Assembly (NCBI GenBank): GCA_916613615.1
Contig: OU744723.1
Span: 66,782,239-66,846,238 of the forward strand
Source of the DNA: Steromphala cineraria
Lineage: Eukaryota > Mollusca > Gastropoda > Trochida > Trochidae
Reading direction: 5' to 3'
DNA: 64,000 nucleotides
Positions 23,185-35,311 of the stretch are shown piece by piece (the stretch's first letter is position 1; the number at the start of each line of letters is the position of its first letter). The position numbers and the translations under genes were made by a program. Under the pieces are notes generated by a model. That model was not told the origin of the DNA, made no database searches, and saw nothing but the letters and a program-made list of their open reading frames with translations.

Positions 23185-26115
23185 CTTCGCGAGTATTTTA
23201 CATGATTTAACAGTCTCTAATTGTTTTTAATCAAACTCCTATTGCACAAATATGCTCTCTGATGGTGTAAATAGATTTGATCTACTGAATTTGAATATAA
23301 ACATCAACGTCTTTTGAAATGAGCAACTTAAAAATTGCTCTGGGATGCTGGTTACTTAAAAAAAATAGACACAAGATGTTGGTAACGACAGATGAAAGAT
23401 GTCGGTAACGACGAAGCAGTTTGGTTAGTTTTGTTGTCGTTTTGATACGATGATCGTTGTTTCGACGGGATAAATTATGAAATTTGAGTACATACTTATC
23501 TATGCAAGTTTTAAACTATCCCACTGAAACTATTTCAACAAAATGACATGGCGAAACCACTGATTAAGCATCAAAATTATATTTAATCAAAAGGAAACTT
23601 CGTTGAATTCAAACTTGACTGACACTATGGGACATAATGATTGAGTGTATGATTAAAATTCTTCAAGGGCATTTAGAAGTTGGGTAGTAATACAAGAAAA
23701 TGAAATGGATGTCAACTTCTTAATTTATTTCACACGATTGTATGATTGATCTTATTAAATATATTAAGCATAGTTGGAATTGATAAAAGAAGTTTACAAC
23801 TAATAACTAAAATTTGAATTTTAGCTAAGAAATTTGACAGTTTTTAGAGATAGAGTCAGTGAATGGTCTGGTTCAGACATGTCAAACGCAATTTCATTTC
23901 ACTTTACTCTGAACAAGGAAAGACGCGGGTTTTTTTCCCCCATAACGGGTGTTTTGAAGTGTTAAATTGGTGTTTATAGTTCTATTTAACTTAAATAAGA
24001 CTGATATTATAAGCATAGTTACGAATATATTTTTTCACTAGTGCAGATTTGAACATGTGTAATATTGCACATTGCCGTTGCACCATCCCTTTACTTGATC
24101 TTAATTTATTCCTTGTGGAAAGTACTCACGGGTGCATTTGCGTTTGCATGGCATGATTTTCATAAATGTGTAAAGTTTGCAATGATATATATGTAACCTA
24201 ACATAGAATGTGTAAGGGTTCTTGCATACACTGGATTAGTTTAAGTTTTGCGAACCAAGAGGTAAAGCACTACAGGTAAATATTCCACCAATCTTTTCAT
24301 GACTAACAATGCTTTTTTGCCCGCTTTTCAATTTAGTTTTTGATGGCTAATTGACAGTAACACAAAGTTAGTGAACCCTGTTAGAGTCAAATAAAATCGC
24401 GATTGCGATATATACACAAATGATTAAGCACCCCTATTTTGTAAAATGATGTTTGGTGCTATTGGGATATTTTGATTATTTTAAGTATTGATGTATTGTT
24501 TTGTATTTACTATTTAATTGAACTAAAAATCTCTTGTATGCATAAATAATAAAGATATGAGGGAACGTATGAGACAACTGAAATTTGGCCAAATATAACT
24601 ATTGTCATAGAGGAGAAAGTATACACATTCAACTTAAGATTTTTTAAAATGAAAAATAACATGTTTGATCCCGAGTTGGCATGGTAAGCCGAGCCCTGGT
24701 TGGTCAGTTAGATAAATCGGCAGACGCGAGCGTCTACTAAACCTAGCTAGACTCAATATGGCAGTATAGCGAGTATCAGTGAGGCTTGGTTTACTTAGAC
24801 TGTGAGGGTATTTATTAAAAAGTCATTGTTTCAGTCAAGAGAATGATAGTGACTATTATCACATTGCAGCGTAAAATATTGACTTTCATTTTCAATAATA
24901 AGGTTACTTGGATTTTGACTAAAAGATACCAAGCCGTTGTAAAAACAGTTATTCAGAGACGGTGAATCGGATATCAAGATGTTTAGTTCTATCGAAAAGC
25001 CCTTTCTAAGTGAAAGTACCATCTTCTTATCTGCTCTTTGTATCTGAAATGTTGAGAATATTCTACTCTCATTGAATTACAGCTGTAAAGTTTAATGTGC
25101 ATAATGTAACAACTTTCTGAAGTGACCTGGTTATCTTGAGGGTATGTTTGAATAAAAGTATGTAGCTTAGAATGCATAAAATACTCCAACAATTATTGCA
25201 GGCGTCAAAGGAAAGTTTGCTTCATAAAAATTCAATTAAAAAATAACTTAATAAGCAGAGATTGATTGCTTGTTTCAACCCCTTTTCACCTGATTTTGTT
25301 CTTCTTTAAGATATATGAAAATTGTAATGTCCCATTTTCTACCGCTACTATATTAAGAACTACTATACTTCATGTCTCGGAATAACCGCTGTAACAATGA
25401 TTAATGAAAGCTTGACAATGTTATTCGACCCCCAATAATGTAAACCTGTCCTCGTTACGATGATGTAAAAAAAACTTGCCTTTTCAACGAATTTCATGGT
25501 CTTCTCCTGAGCAAGTTTCAGTTAACTTCCATGATGAACGGTTTAATCAAGATTAATTAACGACAAATGCATGACACTTTGGTAATAAGTTGAGGTTTGA
25601 GAAAGCATAAATCGATTTTGCCATCCCTACCAATACTACAATTCATAGGATCATTTTATGGTGAGTCTTAACTATTGTCACGTAGTATAGTAACCTTTGA
25701 CCAAACGCGAGTTTTACAAACTTCCATCTTATCACATTGAATAATGCAATGATGCCCAAAAGAGCATATATTCCCCTCCAAAACTCCAATACTTGCATAA
25801 TAATCTTATTCTTTTATATTGATATGGTATGATTTACGAAACTGTAGATGAAGCGTTAAACGTAAGATACAATGATTTGTCGTTACCAGCATCATTCAGT
25901 TCCAAACAAGATACGTAACCAACATCCAGACTTCAAGTTACCAGCATCCGTGAGTAATTTTTAAATTTCTCATTCTTCAAAACGTGGACCTTCATACACT
26001 TTTTCAGTGGATCAAATCTATTTACACCACCAAAGTGCATATATGTCCAAAATGAGATGTATTAAAAACACTTAGAAAACTGTTAAATCATGTAAAATAC
26101 TCGCGAAGCAATCTT
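23185..26115. mobile_element. Putative 2.9-kb element with about 200-bp terminal inverted repeats
   Basis: 23185..23415 and 25870..26115 are inverse, diverged copies. Shared blocks include CGCTTCGCGAGTATTTTACA, TGATTTAACAGT, GGTGTAAATAGATTTGATC, GATGCTGGTTAC and GGTAACGAC. The interior (23420..25860) is AT-rich with no open frame of significance, so if this is a DNA transposon it is non-autonomous or degraded. Exact outer ends and target duplication are not clear. Confidence 0.6.
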
Positions 26116-26939
26116 TCATACATTCTATAGGACCACTCTCATTACAGTCATTACCATTAGAGTCTTAATATTCCATTCCTCCAGAATTCAAATAAGCGAA
26201 GTGAGACCTGCATTAACTTTCTAAAGAATCAATACCTTCTTACAGCTCACTTGAGAATTGTATATTTAAATCTTCGAACTCAATACAGCGTGTGCGTCAC
26301 CAAAGCAATGATTATCATCAAGGTATAAAGAGAGTCAATGCCGGGGAAACGTTGCTAGGTTACAAATGTAAACAATGTTATTGACATATTCAGATTCAGG
26401 CATGTTCAATTTAGATCAATATAAATGTATCGATTTTCGTTTCAGTTACCCTGTCTGATTGTATAAGTTGAATCGATTTTATCATTAAGGTGTTTTATTG
26501 CAATTCGCCTGCAACGTGATATTGAACAAATCATAAATAATGAGATTTATCCTTGGTAAGGTCACTCTGTTCTGTTAACATTGATAGAAATCCAGAAAGT
26601 TAAAACCAACCATGCCATGAAGTCTTTGATACCTCCAGTATTATATTTCTTCAAAGCAGGTGAGATAAATAGTTATACGTCTATGTACTTGAGTGTTATG
26701 TTATTAAATGTTGTATATTTTTTACTTTAAAGGATCTGTAAATCTTATCTTATCTTTATGAAATTTTCTTAGTAACTAGTCAGACAATGCTCTGTAATTT
26801 ACAACGGAAACTTTTTTAATTGTTCTGTAAACCATACCTCTGGAATGATATGCCAATTTATAAATCTACCGTTGAAGATATCGCTGTTTAATAAACCTAC
26901 CATGTTATAACACATAGGTGTCTTAATTAACATCGCGCG

Positions 26940-27165
26940 CTGATCGAATGACGTCACAATCTTTAAGTATGACGTCAAAATGTCAGCGGGCAGGCCGCAA
27001 TGGTCATGTTAGCGAAATTCTTTATATTTTAACGATGTAGATGAGCCAGTGATTGATAAAAAATTAAACTCGGTCCCGTTTTATAACAATTTTATGAAAC
27101 TCATGAATTGTAAAGGTATTTAACTCGCTTTGTTATGAAACGGGACGATGAGTTTGATGAAAATG
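26940..27165 (+). repeat. Diverged copy of a GACGTCACAATG/palindrome element (P4)
   Basis: Shares TGACGTCA, AATGTCAGCGGGC.GGCCGC, GTCATGT and CGATGTA with 29040..29150. The block AAACTCGGTCCCGTTTTATA follows and is partly inverted at 27130 (TATGAAACGGGACGATGAGT). The right inner arm is deleted. Neighbouring 26116..26939 and 27166..28216 show no gene; (TTG)n lies at 27387..27403. Confidence 0.6.
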
Positions 27166-28220
27166 TCATGAAACGAGACGTCGTTTAAAGTATTCTTTAT
27201 TGTAACATGACTTCGGTAAATACTCGTTTCTGATTGGTTGATTTAAGGAATCTCCCAGTGTTAAATGACAATGAACACCCGCAAATTGGCTGAGGCGAAT
27301 CACCGCGAAAGGATACATTATTTCGTCCACCTCAACATTAAAATGTTCTGATTCTCCCAATATTCGTGCCCGAATCTCATTTTACTGTTGTTGTTGTTGT
27401 TGTCATTTTCTAACTTGCGCATTCCCGTAGATGTCAAAAATCAATTTCTATTTGCTTTAGTTTTATGAAACTAGACTTTCTTAATTGGCTAAGTTTCTCC
27501 TTATTTGCCGCCTTGTGGCAGCGTGTCCCTAACATAAAACTGTGTTTCCTGGGCATAACATCTTTAGAATGCAACTTGCACTTTACCTCTTATTCTCATT
27601 AGAAGACTATCGTCTGACAAAAGCTGTTTAACTTCTCATAACTGCATAAGGAGGTATTTCGGAAAATTTATTTCGACAATGGCGATGCACTTTGTCCAGC
27701 ATGTTGTGAATCGACACACAACTGTGATATATTAAACACCTATGAACAAAATGATTGAAACGAAAGTTTTCACATCAAGAGTTACATGCAGCTCTGACAT
27801 CCTTATGAAAGCTTAACAAAACATAGATACCTCGGCATTGTATGCAATCACCGACAAAATGTTTTAAAATATGTAATGAACCTAGATTTTCGAAGTTCTC
27901 AACCAGCAACATACATGTTTTTGTTTTTGTTTACTACCAGATTACAGTAAATTTATAATTTATATAAGATGTGAAGAAATTGAATAGTTTCATTGATAAA
28001 GTACATTTCATAAACATTTAATCTCGCTGCAACTGGTGACGGGAAGTACGGTTGTGTCTATCCTAGTTGGTCTTGGCAATCTGAAGATTTATCCAAACCC
28101 TTTGATATATTTACTTTCATCACAACAAGGTCCCTATTAAGAAAGTGTAAAACTTCACAAAGGTTTCAGCCTTTAAATCATTGTTACGAAGACATCAAGA
28201 AAAGAGTCACTAGTACTTAA

Positions 28221-28577
28221 AGGGGCAGTAGCACGTTGTTTGATAATTTTATATTTCAAAACTTTCACTTATAATTGTAAGTAAATGTTAAATGTATTAT
28301 ATTGACAGTGTCAACAATCTCATTTCACAAGCTAATCACCTATAGTCAGAGGACAAAGTATGAGGATTCACATAAAATCTATTGGCGGCCATTTTTGTGT
28401 GAACACCTTTTATTCATTTTGTGTTAGAAAAATGAATCACATGGCTAAACTTTACATTTTATATTTGAATTATTACTGTTCCATTTAGTTTTAATACATT
28501 GTCTTCCAATTGGGACCATTAATTTTCATTTTCCTGACATCACCTTATATTCCCCCTAAAAACGTGCTACTGTCCCT
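28221..28577 (+). mobile_element. TTAA-flanked MITE, copy 2
   Basis: 357 bp. Starts AGGGGCAGTAGCACG and ends CGTGCTACTGTCCCT, with TTAA on both sides (28217..28220, 28578..28581). No coding capacity. The TTAA target duplication suggests mobilisation by a TTAA-specific (piggyBac-type) transposase; that is inference. Confidence 0.85.
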
Positions 28578-28715
28578 TTAAGATATGAGAGTAAAAAATA
28601 GGACATAGCACTTTTCACGAGTCTAAGCTTTTGTCTTGTGAATGCTGAACATTACACTTCTTATGAATTTGTATTACTCTCCCGTTGAAGATACTGCTGT
28701 TTATAGTTTATAGAG

Positions 28716-28858
28716 AATACCAAACGAGTTCCCCATGGATACCGTATTTATTACAACGAGTGGCTTGTAAACTTACCAACGAGCGAAAGCGAGTTAGATA
28801 TGTTTACAAGCCACGAATTGTAATAAATACGGTATCCATAGGGAATGAGTTTGGTATT
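28716..28858. repeat. Palindrome P1 with GAGCGAAAGCGAG core
   Basis: Arms of 57 bp (28716..28772 and 28802..28858), nearly identical in inverse; the arm includes GGATACCGTATTTATTACAA and GGCTTGTAAAC. Outer box GAGAATACCAAACGAG, intermediate AACGAGTGGC, centre AACGAGCGAAAGCGAGTT. Confidence 0.9.
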
Positions 28859-29039
28859 TTATTTATTACACACGAATTAACGACCGTAATTTATTGATAT
28901 AACAACGAATTATTCTTCACATAGTGTTAAGGCGCGAATGAATACAGCTTGATTTTGCGTCAGTGACGTCACAATGTGTAACATAAAGATGTAATACCGC
29001 AGGGAAATAGTCTGTGACATTAGCGCTTATGACATGACA

Positions 29040-29286
29040 TGACTTAATGATGACGTCACAATGTCAGCGGGCCGGCCGCGACAGTCATGTCGGCAACTTT
29101 CTTTGTATTTTTTATACGATGTAATTAAGCCAGTATTAAATAGAATACTAAACTCTGTCCGTTTTATAAAATTTTTATGAAACTCGTGAATGGTATAGGT
29201 ATTCAACTCGCATTTCGCTCGTTTAACACTAACCCATTCACTCGTTTCATAAATATGTTATGAAAAGTGACGTCATTTAGTGTTCT
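29040..29286. repeat. Palindrome P3 (29142..29286) and its left flank
   Basis: Outer AGAATACTAAAC (left) versus the inverse TTTAGTGTTCT (right). Arms contain TTTATGAAACTCGTGAATGG and its inverse CCCATTCACTCGTTTCATAA. Centre ACTCGCATTTCGCTCGTT. The left flank 29040..29141 matches 26946..27050, giving a longer element unit. Confidence 0.75.
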
Positions 29287-29344
29287 CTATATTCCTCGAC
29301 TCATGCATTCTGGTTTCCAAAATAAATATCGCTTGTGAATGATC

Positions 29345-29510
29345 GTTAGATTTTGTATAATGCCATTTCATCATAAGGGACGTGACATCACAAACATTTT
29401 GCATAATCAGTAATGACGTCACAATGCCATGACGCCATAACAACAGTGACGTCGCAATGCTATGGCGTCATACACACGATGACGTCACAATGCTACGACA
29501 TCACTGGTTT
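29345..29510 (+). repeat. GACGTCACAATG minisatellite (CRE-type sites)
   Basis: Three units of about 35 bp read TGACGTC.CAATGC.A.G.C followed by .TCA. Each contains TGACGTCA or TGACGTCG, the consensus for CREB/ATF binding. More copies of GACGTCACAATG lie at 26947, 28964 and 29051. Confidence 0.7.
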
Positions 29511-29927
29511 AGGAGTTTTTGGGCTATGCAGTGTTTAAAGATGTACATTTTTCATGCAAGAGTAATGAAAAAGGATTATGGATGATAAATAAAATCTCAC
29601 CCTCGTGTCTTCAAATATCAAATATATATCAACACTCGTTGATAAAAGTAAAATAGTATTAATATTTAACGATAATATATTAAGATTTGTTACTTTTATC
29701 AACTTTTGTTTATAAACTTGATATCCGAAGACACTTATGTAAGATTTTTTATATATCAGAGCCGAATGGAAGCATGATAAAATGGGTAAAATAATGTTTA
29801 GTCTAGGTTTGATTTCAGTTTGAAGCATGTTTTATGGAGGTATTCTGGTTCTTTAGGTTTGAGTTAAGCTACGAATGTGAAAAAGCCTTGAAACGGCATG
29901 TCAGGATATAAAGAGGATATTATATGA

Positions 29928-30047
29928 GTGTCCATGACATACTATGTTTACGACACGAGTGCCTAAATATTAGTATTTCCTGAACGAGAGCGAGGAATAT
30001 ACTGATATTTAGGCACTAGTGTCCTAAACATAGTATACCATGGGCAC
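29928..30047. repeat. Palindrome P5 with GAACGAGAGCGAGG core
   Basis: Arms about 50 bp, for example CATACTATGTTTACGACACG versus its inverse at 30014..30040 with few mismatches, and GTGCCTAAATATTAGTAT. Intermediate box CACGAGTGCC; the centre is itself nearly palindromic. Confidence 0.85.
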
Positions 30048-31681
30048 AAACAAAATATTCTGTATATTACCGTAGTCCCAAAATTAAAGAAAATACTCAA
30101 AACCTGCTTCTTAGTATAGGTGGACTAGAAGCCACCGACCCGTATAGATTGTGAACCGTGACGTAAAAGCACTGTTTTTAACGTGACGTCGCAATGAAAA
30201 AGGGTATTTTGCCCAAGGGCAATATATGAAAATATTTACCTCGGTATGACTGCCCTCGTAGGTAATAATACTGACTTGTTTCGTCATGAATTGTTTGCAA
30301 ATGTTTAAATATGATATCAATACATACATTTTTAGTTATATAGTAATGAAATCATTATCAGCAGTAATTAAATTGACTTAAACCAAGATTCCATATATAG
30401 AGGTCGTTGTATAAAGTCTATATCATAATATAGACACTGGTGTGATTCTAAAACCAAAGAGACTTTCAATAAACTTGACATATTTCTGACTTCAAACGAG
30501 ATGCTTTGGTACATGTTCACAAGTTGTTCTTCGGCAGATATCGCAGTATTACTACACAGGAATAACTGAACCATTTAAAGACTTTGATAGCTAAAATCTA
30601 TTATCTTTGAAATATCTTCAAGAAATATCCAACAGTTACATGCAGGCGTTGTGTACCGATCCCTACCGCCTCGTGAATAAATGTTCAATACAACCTGTAT
30701 CAATCAAATTTAAATGTGATTATGCATTTCATATACCGTACATCTAAAGGCAAGTGTTTGCTAAGCCAGACACTTGAACGTCTTTTCAGAAATCGCTAGG
30801 GTAGTATAATGCCATGACTTGAATCGTATAAAACATTCAATCATAACAATTTACACCTACTGATAATAAATCTTCGAGACAAATCAAACTGTCACTGGGT
30901 AGCGATATGTGATTCCCTCTGAACCAACACGACCGAAAGGAGCCTTGTATACAGTCTATATCCTATAGCAAGTCTAGACTTATACAATACACATCCGTAC
31001 AGACAATGCTTAAGCACGCTCATTTTAACCTGCGAAAAAAAACAGTTATTTCCAGCGTCGGTTATTTGTCTTAAGATTTTTGGAAATAATTAAAGTAGTT
31101 GTATTATTGAACTCTTTACTGATTTTACATCTTCAATTGTCTGTATTTTAAGTACCTTAGTGTTAGACTTATATTTAGTCTCTGAAAATCATAGTTCTCA
31201 AAAACAATTTGTTTTAAATATATGGGAGAAGTCTCGGAGAATTATAAATTTCAGTTTAGTTCACTACATCTAGACTTGCTTTTCAAGAGGTTTTGTTAAT
31301 GTAACATTGTTATTAACTACAGTCTGAGTGTAAGACCACTTTAGTGTCAAACCAAATTATATTGTTCTGCAACGGCTATGATATATGCAATGTGTAATTT
31401 ACGTAACAAGAAACATCCATAGACATAGTATGGTTATCATTTGAAAGCAAGTCTTAAGTTTATCTCGAAAAACAGATAATTATCTTAATACAATAAAACA
31501 GGAAATTTAATATCTAATCGAAATACATGATAGTAAAACGCATGAGTTCTTAAAAGTATAAAAACACACTATCTTAGTGGCCAACCATGTACGTCAACAC
31601 GAATCTATTTAGTAACATGCTGAGCTCAAATGGGTATGTGTAGATAATGAATGAATATTTAAATCAGTCCCACGTGACTCA
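30048..31681. other. AT-rich stretch, nothing recognised
   Basis: No supported coding frame, tRNA or repeat on either strand. Short frames at 30111..30574 have no splice or promoter context. Confidence 0.5.
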
Positions 31682-31805
31682 ATGCTGTCAATGGTAACAG
31701 GACAAACTTTCCTGTTGGTTCCAATATAAGGGTGTTTTCTAAACCAACGAGCATTGCGCCGTCTTGTGACATATCACTGCAGACTTTGTTGAGAATACTG
31801 GCCAG
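31682..31805 (+). promoter_or_regulatory. Candidate distal promoter and non-coding first exon (copy of the one at 37.8 kb)
   Basis: The sequence ATG.TGTCAATGGTAACAGGA followed by AACTTTCC also occurs just upstream of the TRIM-like coding start at 37806. Here it is followed by TATAAG (31725..31730), then GTGACATATCA, TGCAGACT and a donor CCAG|GTAGGT at 31806. A TATA-like box about 30 bp before the presumed start, conserved flanks and a donor make an alternative first exon plausible. It could be spliced to 38161, or be left over from a lost paralogue. There is no transcript evidence. Confidence 0.5.
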
Positions 31806-32131
31806 GTAGGTTATATGTTGCAATTGAAGAAAAGGGTTAAGTCTTGAATAATTGAAACAACATAGTTTGTCAATCTATTTTTTCAGTTTATATCAAAGTA
31901 TATTTTTTGGATTTTTTTCTTGTTCAAAGCTTTTATACTTATATTCATTGGGTAAGGTTGAGTTTCATCTACTGTCACGTTCACTGACTTACCCATTGAT
32001 TTTGTTTTTGCAATTTTACTAAAATTCAGGAGTCATCTTCCTATAACAATAACTATGTTAGGTGGTTATTTTCCTGCAATTTATTTTGCTCTAAACTGTT
32101 AAGAAACAATTTGAATTTATACTGTACCTTT

Positions 32132-32550
32132 TGAACAATTTGCATCTGAATAATATTTATCATTTCCAAGTCGATAACTATTTGAAGGGATATCAACGTT
32201 TCTATGCCCTCTCGATTCGTGTGGTTTTGCAATTCTGTTCTGTGTATTTTATTTGCTTTGTGATTGTCTTAATGAATCTTCTGAACAATTTGCAAATCTA
32301 TAACATCTATCATTTCTAAGTCTATTTTGAGGCATATTTACGTTTCTATGTCCTCTATATTGTATGTGTTTTTTGTAATTTTGGTCTGTGTATCTTATTT
32401 GCTATTTGATAGTTTTAATTTATTGATAACTCTCAAAAACCGATAACTTTTTAAATTCTTACAGAATCTGTTTGACAATTTCCAAATCTACATCCTGGTA
32501 TTATTTTCAAGTTGAATTACTACTTGTAGGGATATCTACGTTATTAGATA
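32132..32550 (+). repeat. Diverged tandem repeat, about 150..190-bp unit, three units
   Basis: GAACAATTTGCA, ATCATTTC.AAGTC, ACGTTTCTATG.CCTCT and TTTGGTCTGTGTAT-like blocks recur from 32132, 32283 and about 32472. Lies downstream of the distal first-exon candidate, so it would be intronic if that exon is used. Confidence 0.65.
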
Positions 32551-32789
32551 TGTCAATCATTATCTTCACATTCAAATATACATCTTGGAGATCTTTATAT
32601 ATATAGAATACATTATCTCGACTTGCACAGCAATGTCGACTTACCATTGGTCAAAACCGGTCACGTGCCGTAGGTATATTTAGCTATGTCAAACTGGGTC
32701 ACGCGCTCCCCTAGTAACAATCAACGACGGAGTGTCAAGAGTTATCTCCCTTGTCCTTTGTTCGATAAACAAGGCCACGCTACGCTCGA

Positions 32790-33071
32790 TTGCTGTAACG
32801 TCATGTATAAAATTATAATTATAATATAATTATAATAGCACTTTATTATCCTCAGTACATGTACATGTTCGAAATTCGATTTGTGCCCATGGCACCCGGC
32901 AGCCACGGTGCAGCGCCAGTTAATGCGTTGTTCTGCCTTTACAATGCTAAGTGTCAAGCAAGACAGCAACAACTCCCAAATTTTAACGTCTTTTGGTATT
33001 GCGCGACCGGGACTCGAACTCCGATCTTCCGGGTGACGAGCGGACACTCTACCACTGAGCTACGTCCCCGG
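32790..33071 (-). repeat. tRNA-derived SINE
   Basis: Minus-strand head at 33003..33071 has GGGGACGTAGCTCAGTGGTA (box A) and GAGTTCGAGTCCC (box B). The anticodon stem and acceptor pair imperfectly, so it is not a working tRNA. The body (GCGCTGCACCGTGGCTGCCG, then GGATAATAAAGTGCT) ends in an ATAATTATAATT tail near 32800. Confidence 0.75.
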
Positions 33072-33407
33072 TATGCTTTGTATGCTTTGTGATTGCCCTG
33101 TGCATGCTAAAGTCAGCTTTATGTAATAACTTTACTGGTATAAGTGAAATGTCCTTCAAATAATAGATTGGTACCGCTAAAATACATTAGCAAGTCATAC
33201 GGCTTCTCAACGGCATGTTGACTCGCTCACTCGCATCGAGGTTGTCTTTCAGCGAGCTCAAGATTCAAATTATGCAAACAGAAAGCCGATCTATGAATAT
33301 CAGTCACCGTTATATGTTTATTGTACTCTCAAACCAACCTGTGGATTCTGTTATGATGTCGGTCTTATCAATAACTCCGACACTATCAAACCCGCTCGCC
33401 CCCACTC

Positions 33408-34563
33408 TACCTTTAGAATCCCTCACCAAATTCCATTTCAGCACGTGGAATTTATCTTTAAAAAACATTCTCGAATTTTTTATACTACCGGACATGCGCA
33501 GACGTCATTTCTCATCGAAGCGAGAGTTGTCATTCACGACGCCATTGTTGTTTACGGTGAAATTACCCTTTCGTTCACAATTCGTTTTACATTTCCGAAC
33601 ATTTCCAATCAATGATATTATTTGACAATAGGCAACATCTTATCTTTAATAGGGCCCCTTTTGTATATTATTTTAAACGACTTTCGTCACAGATTCAATG
33701 TAATAGAGTCGGCATAAGAGGGTTTTCCCCCATGACCCAGCGTCGTTTTGACAAGTTGCATTCCATATTCCCGAATTTTTTAACAATAAAAAATTACTTC
33801 AAGGTAAGTTTTATGTATGCAAATTTCAAAATTAGTTTTTTTGTTTATGTTAAATGCTTTTTGCTTAACATTTTGTTTATTTTTCAAATTCTATTTTTTC
33901 CAGTTTGTTTTGTTTTCGTTTTTGTTGTTTTTTTATTATTGATATTTGTTTTGATTTTATCATTTCTTGTTTCTTTTTCGTGGCCTACCTTTAGAATCCC
34001 TCACCAAATTCCATTTCGGAACGTGGAATTTATCTTTAAAAAACATTCTCGAATTTTTTATACTACCGGACATGCGCATACGTCATTTCTCATCGAAGCG
34101 AGAGTTGTCATTCACGACGCCATTGATGTTTACTGTGAAATTACCCTTTCGTTCACAAGTCGTTTTACATTTTCGAACATTTCCAATCAATGATATTATT
34201 TGACAATAGGCAACATCTTATCTTTATTAGGGCCCCTTTTGTATATTATTTTAAACGACTTTCGTCACAGATTCAATGTTATCGAGTCGACATGAAAGGG
34301 TTTTCCCCCATGACCCAGCGCGTCGTTTTGACATGTTGCATTCCATATTTCCGATTTTTTTAACAATAAAAAATCACTTCAAGGTAAGTTTATGTATGCA
34401 AATTTCAAAATTAGTTTTTTTGTTTATGGTAAATGCTTTTTGTTTTGCATTTTGTTTATTTTTCAAATTCTATTTTTTTCCCCCGTTTGTTTTGTTTTTG
34501 TTTTTGTTTTTTTATTATTTATATTTGTTTTGATTTTATCATTTCTTGTTTCTTTTTTGTTTT
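33408..34563 (+). repeat. 578-bp direct tandem duplication
   Basis: 33408..33985 and 33986..34563 are tandem copies offset by 578 bp, with few differences. Each holds ACCTTTAGAATCCCTCACC, CTACCGGACATGCGCA, GACGTCATTTCTCATCGAAG, a GGGCCCCTTTTG block, an ATG-led mini-frame and a CAAG|GTAAGT donor, then a T-rich tail. A short inverse scrap (GGTGAGGGATTCTAAAGGT) lies at 37217. Confidence 0.9.
33732..33803 (+). CDS. Candidate 24-codon exon in the first 578-bp copy
   Basis: ATG opens MTQRRFDKLHSIFPNF..., running in frame to a donor TTCAAG|GTAAGT (GT at 33804). In the second copy (34310..34383) the same exon has a 2-bp insertion (CAGCGCGTC) that breaks the frame. No partner exon in the right phase was found and the protein is not recognised, so it may be transposon-derived or spurious. 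Confidence 0.25.
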
Positions 34564-34752
34564 TAAAAAAAATATTTTAATATCATAAGGGGGTTTAGGG
34601 GGGCTTGCCCCCCTATTTTTTAATCGGGGAAGGGGATTTTTTATTTCTTTCTTTTTATTTTGATTGAATGTCATCCTTTCTTTCCCTTTCGACGATATTT
34701 ATCCAAACATGACCCACATGCCAATATGAGCATTTTTAAAAAGGATTTTTAG

Positions 34753-34903
34753 AAGGATTGTCGAATTTCAAGTCGGTGGGCGGGTTAATGCAGAGGGATG
34801 GAAACATTGGAAAGAGGAAATTGGCGTGCAACTTCATTTAGAAGGCATCAAAAACATCCCCATCGCTATGTTGTTCCTTGACTCTCCAAATGTGTTCGTT
34901 CAG
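34753..34903 (+). CDS. Candidate internal exon, unrecognised
   Basis: Acceptor TTTTTAG, then an open frame reading RIVEFQVGGRVN, WKHWKEEIGVQLHLEG and LFLDSPNVFVQ up to a donor CAG|GTAAGA (GT at 34904). Composition changes sharply to balanced GC within this stretch, which supports coding. The phase does not match the upstream mini-exon. No family recognised. Confidence 0.35.
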
Positions 34904-35120
34904 GTAAGATTTAAAAAGCCCCTTCACGGTACCATTCTTATTAACTGAGCGTTTGGCATTTCGAACTATGACACTTGTCACAAGTGGCATGATTACAAAG
35001 TAACCCACGATTCATACACCACGCAAGCGTAGCGAGAATCATTACAAATAAATTAAAAAGGAGCAACTCGAAAGTAATAGTACGTGAAGAAACCTTAGAA
35101 TCCCGCCCATACGAACTTAC

Positions 35121-35311
35121 CCAAGGAATCGAGGTACAATCAGGTAGCGATGGGAGACGCTCCGTCTGCTTTCCTAAATCTGCGGACAATTTCCTCTTCT
35201 TGTTCCTCCTCTCTGGCTCAACGTTGTCAAACAACGGTCCCGTACGCAACACACGAGAGAGTGACGACTCTCCACAACGATATCCCCCAAAGAATCATCT
35301 AATCCCGCCAT
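35121..35311 (-). pseudogene. Candidate first exon of an unidentified minus-strand gene, frameshifted
   Basis: ATG at 35311 in a strong context (GCTATGGCGG) starts MAGLDDSLGDIVVES. The frame that continues sensibly (VLRTGPLFDNVEPE, RRNKKRKLSADLG, LPSLPDCTSIPW) is offset by one base. It ends at a consensus donor TTGG|GTAAGT (GT at 35120). RRNKKRKL looks like a nuclear-localisation-type basic cluster. Upstream on the minus strand is a CpG-bearing segment. Either one indel disrupts a real exon or the ATG is not the start. Confidence 0.35.

Noticed and set aside
33003..33071. Functional tRNA gene on the minus strand
   Set aside because: Boxes A and B are present, but the acceptor and anticodon stems do not pair properly and a SINE body follows, so it is listed as a SINE.
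33215..34580. Several plus-strand open frames of 62..193 codons
   Set aside because: They read through a T-rich tandem duplication, and the long Phe/Leu runs come from poly(T). Only the ATG-to-donor mini-exon was kept, with low confidence.
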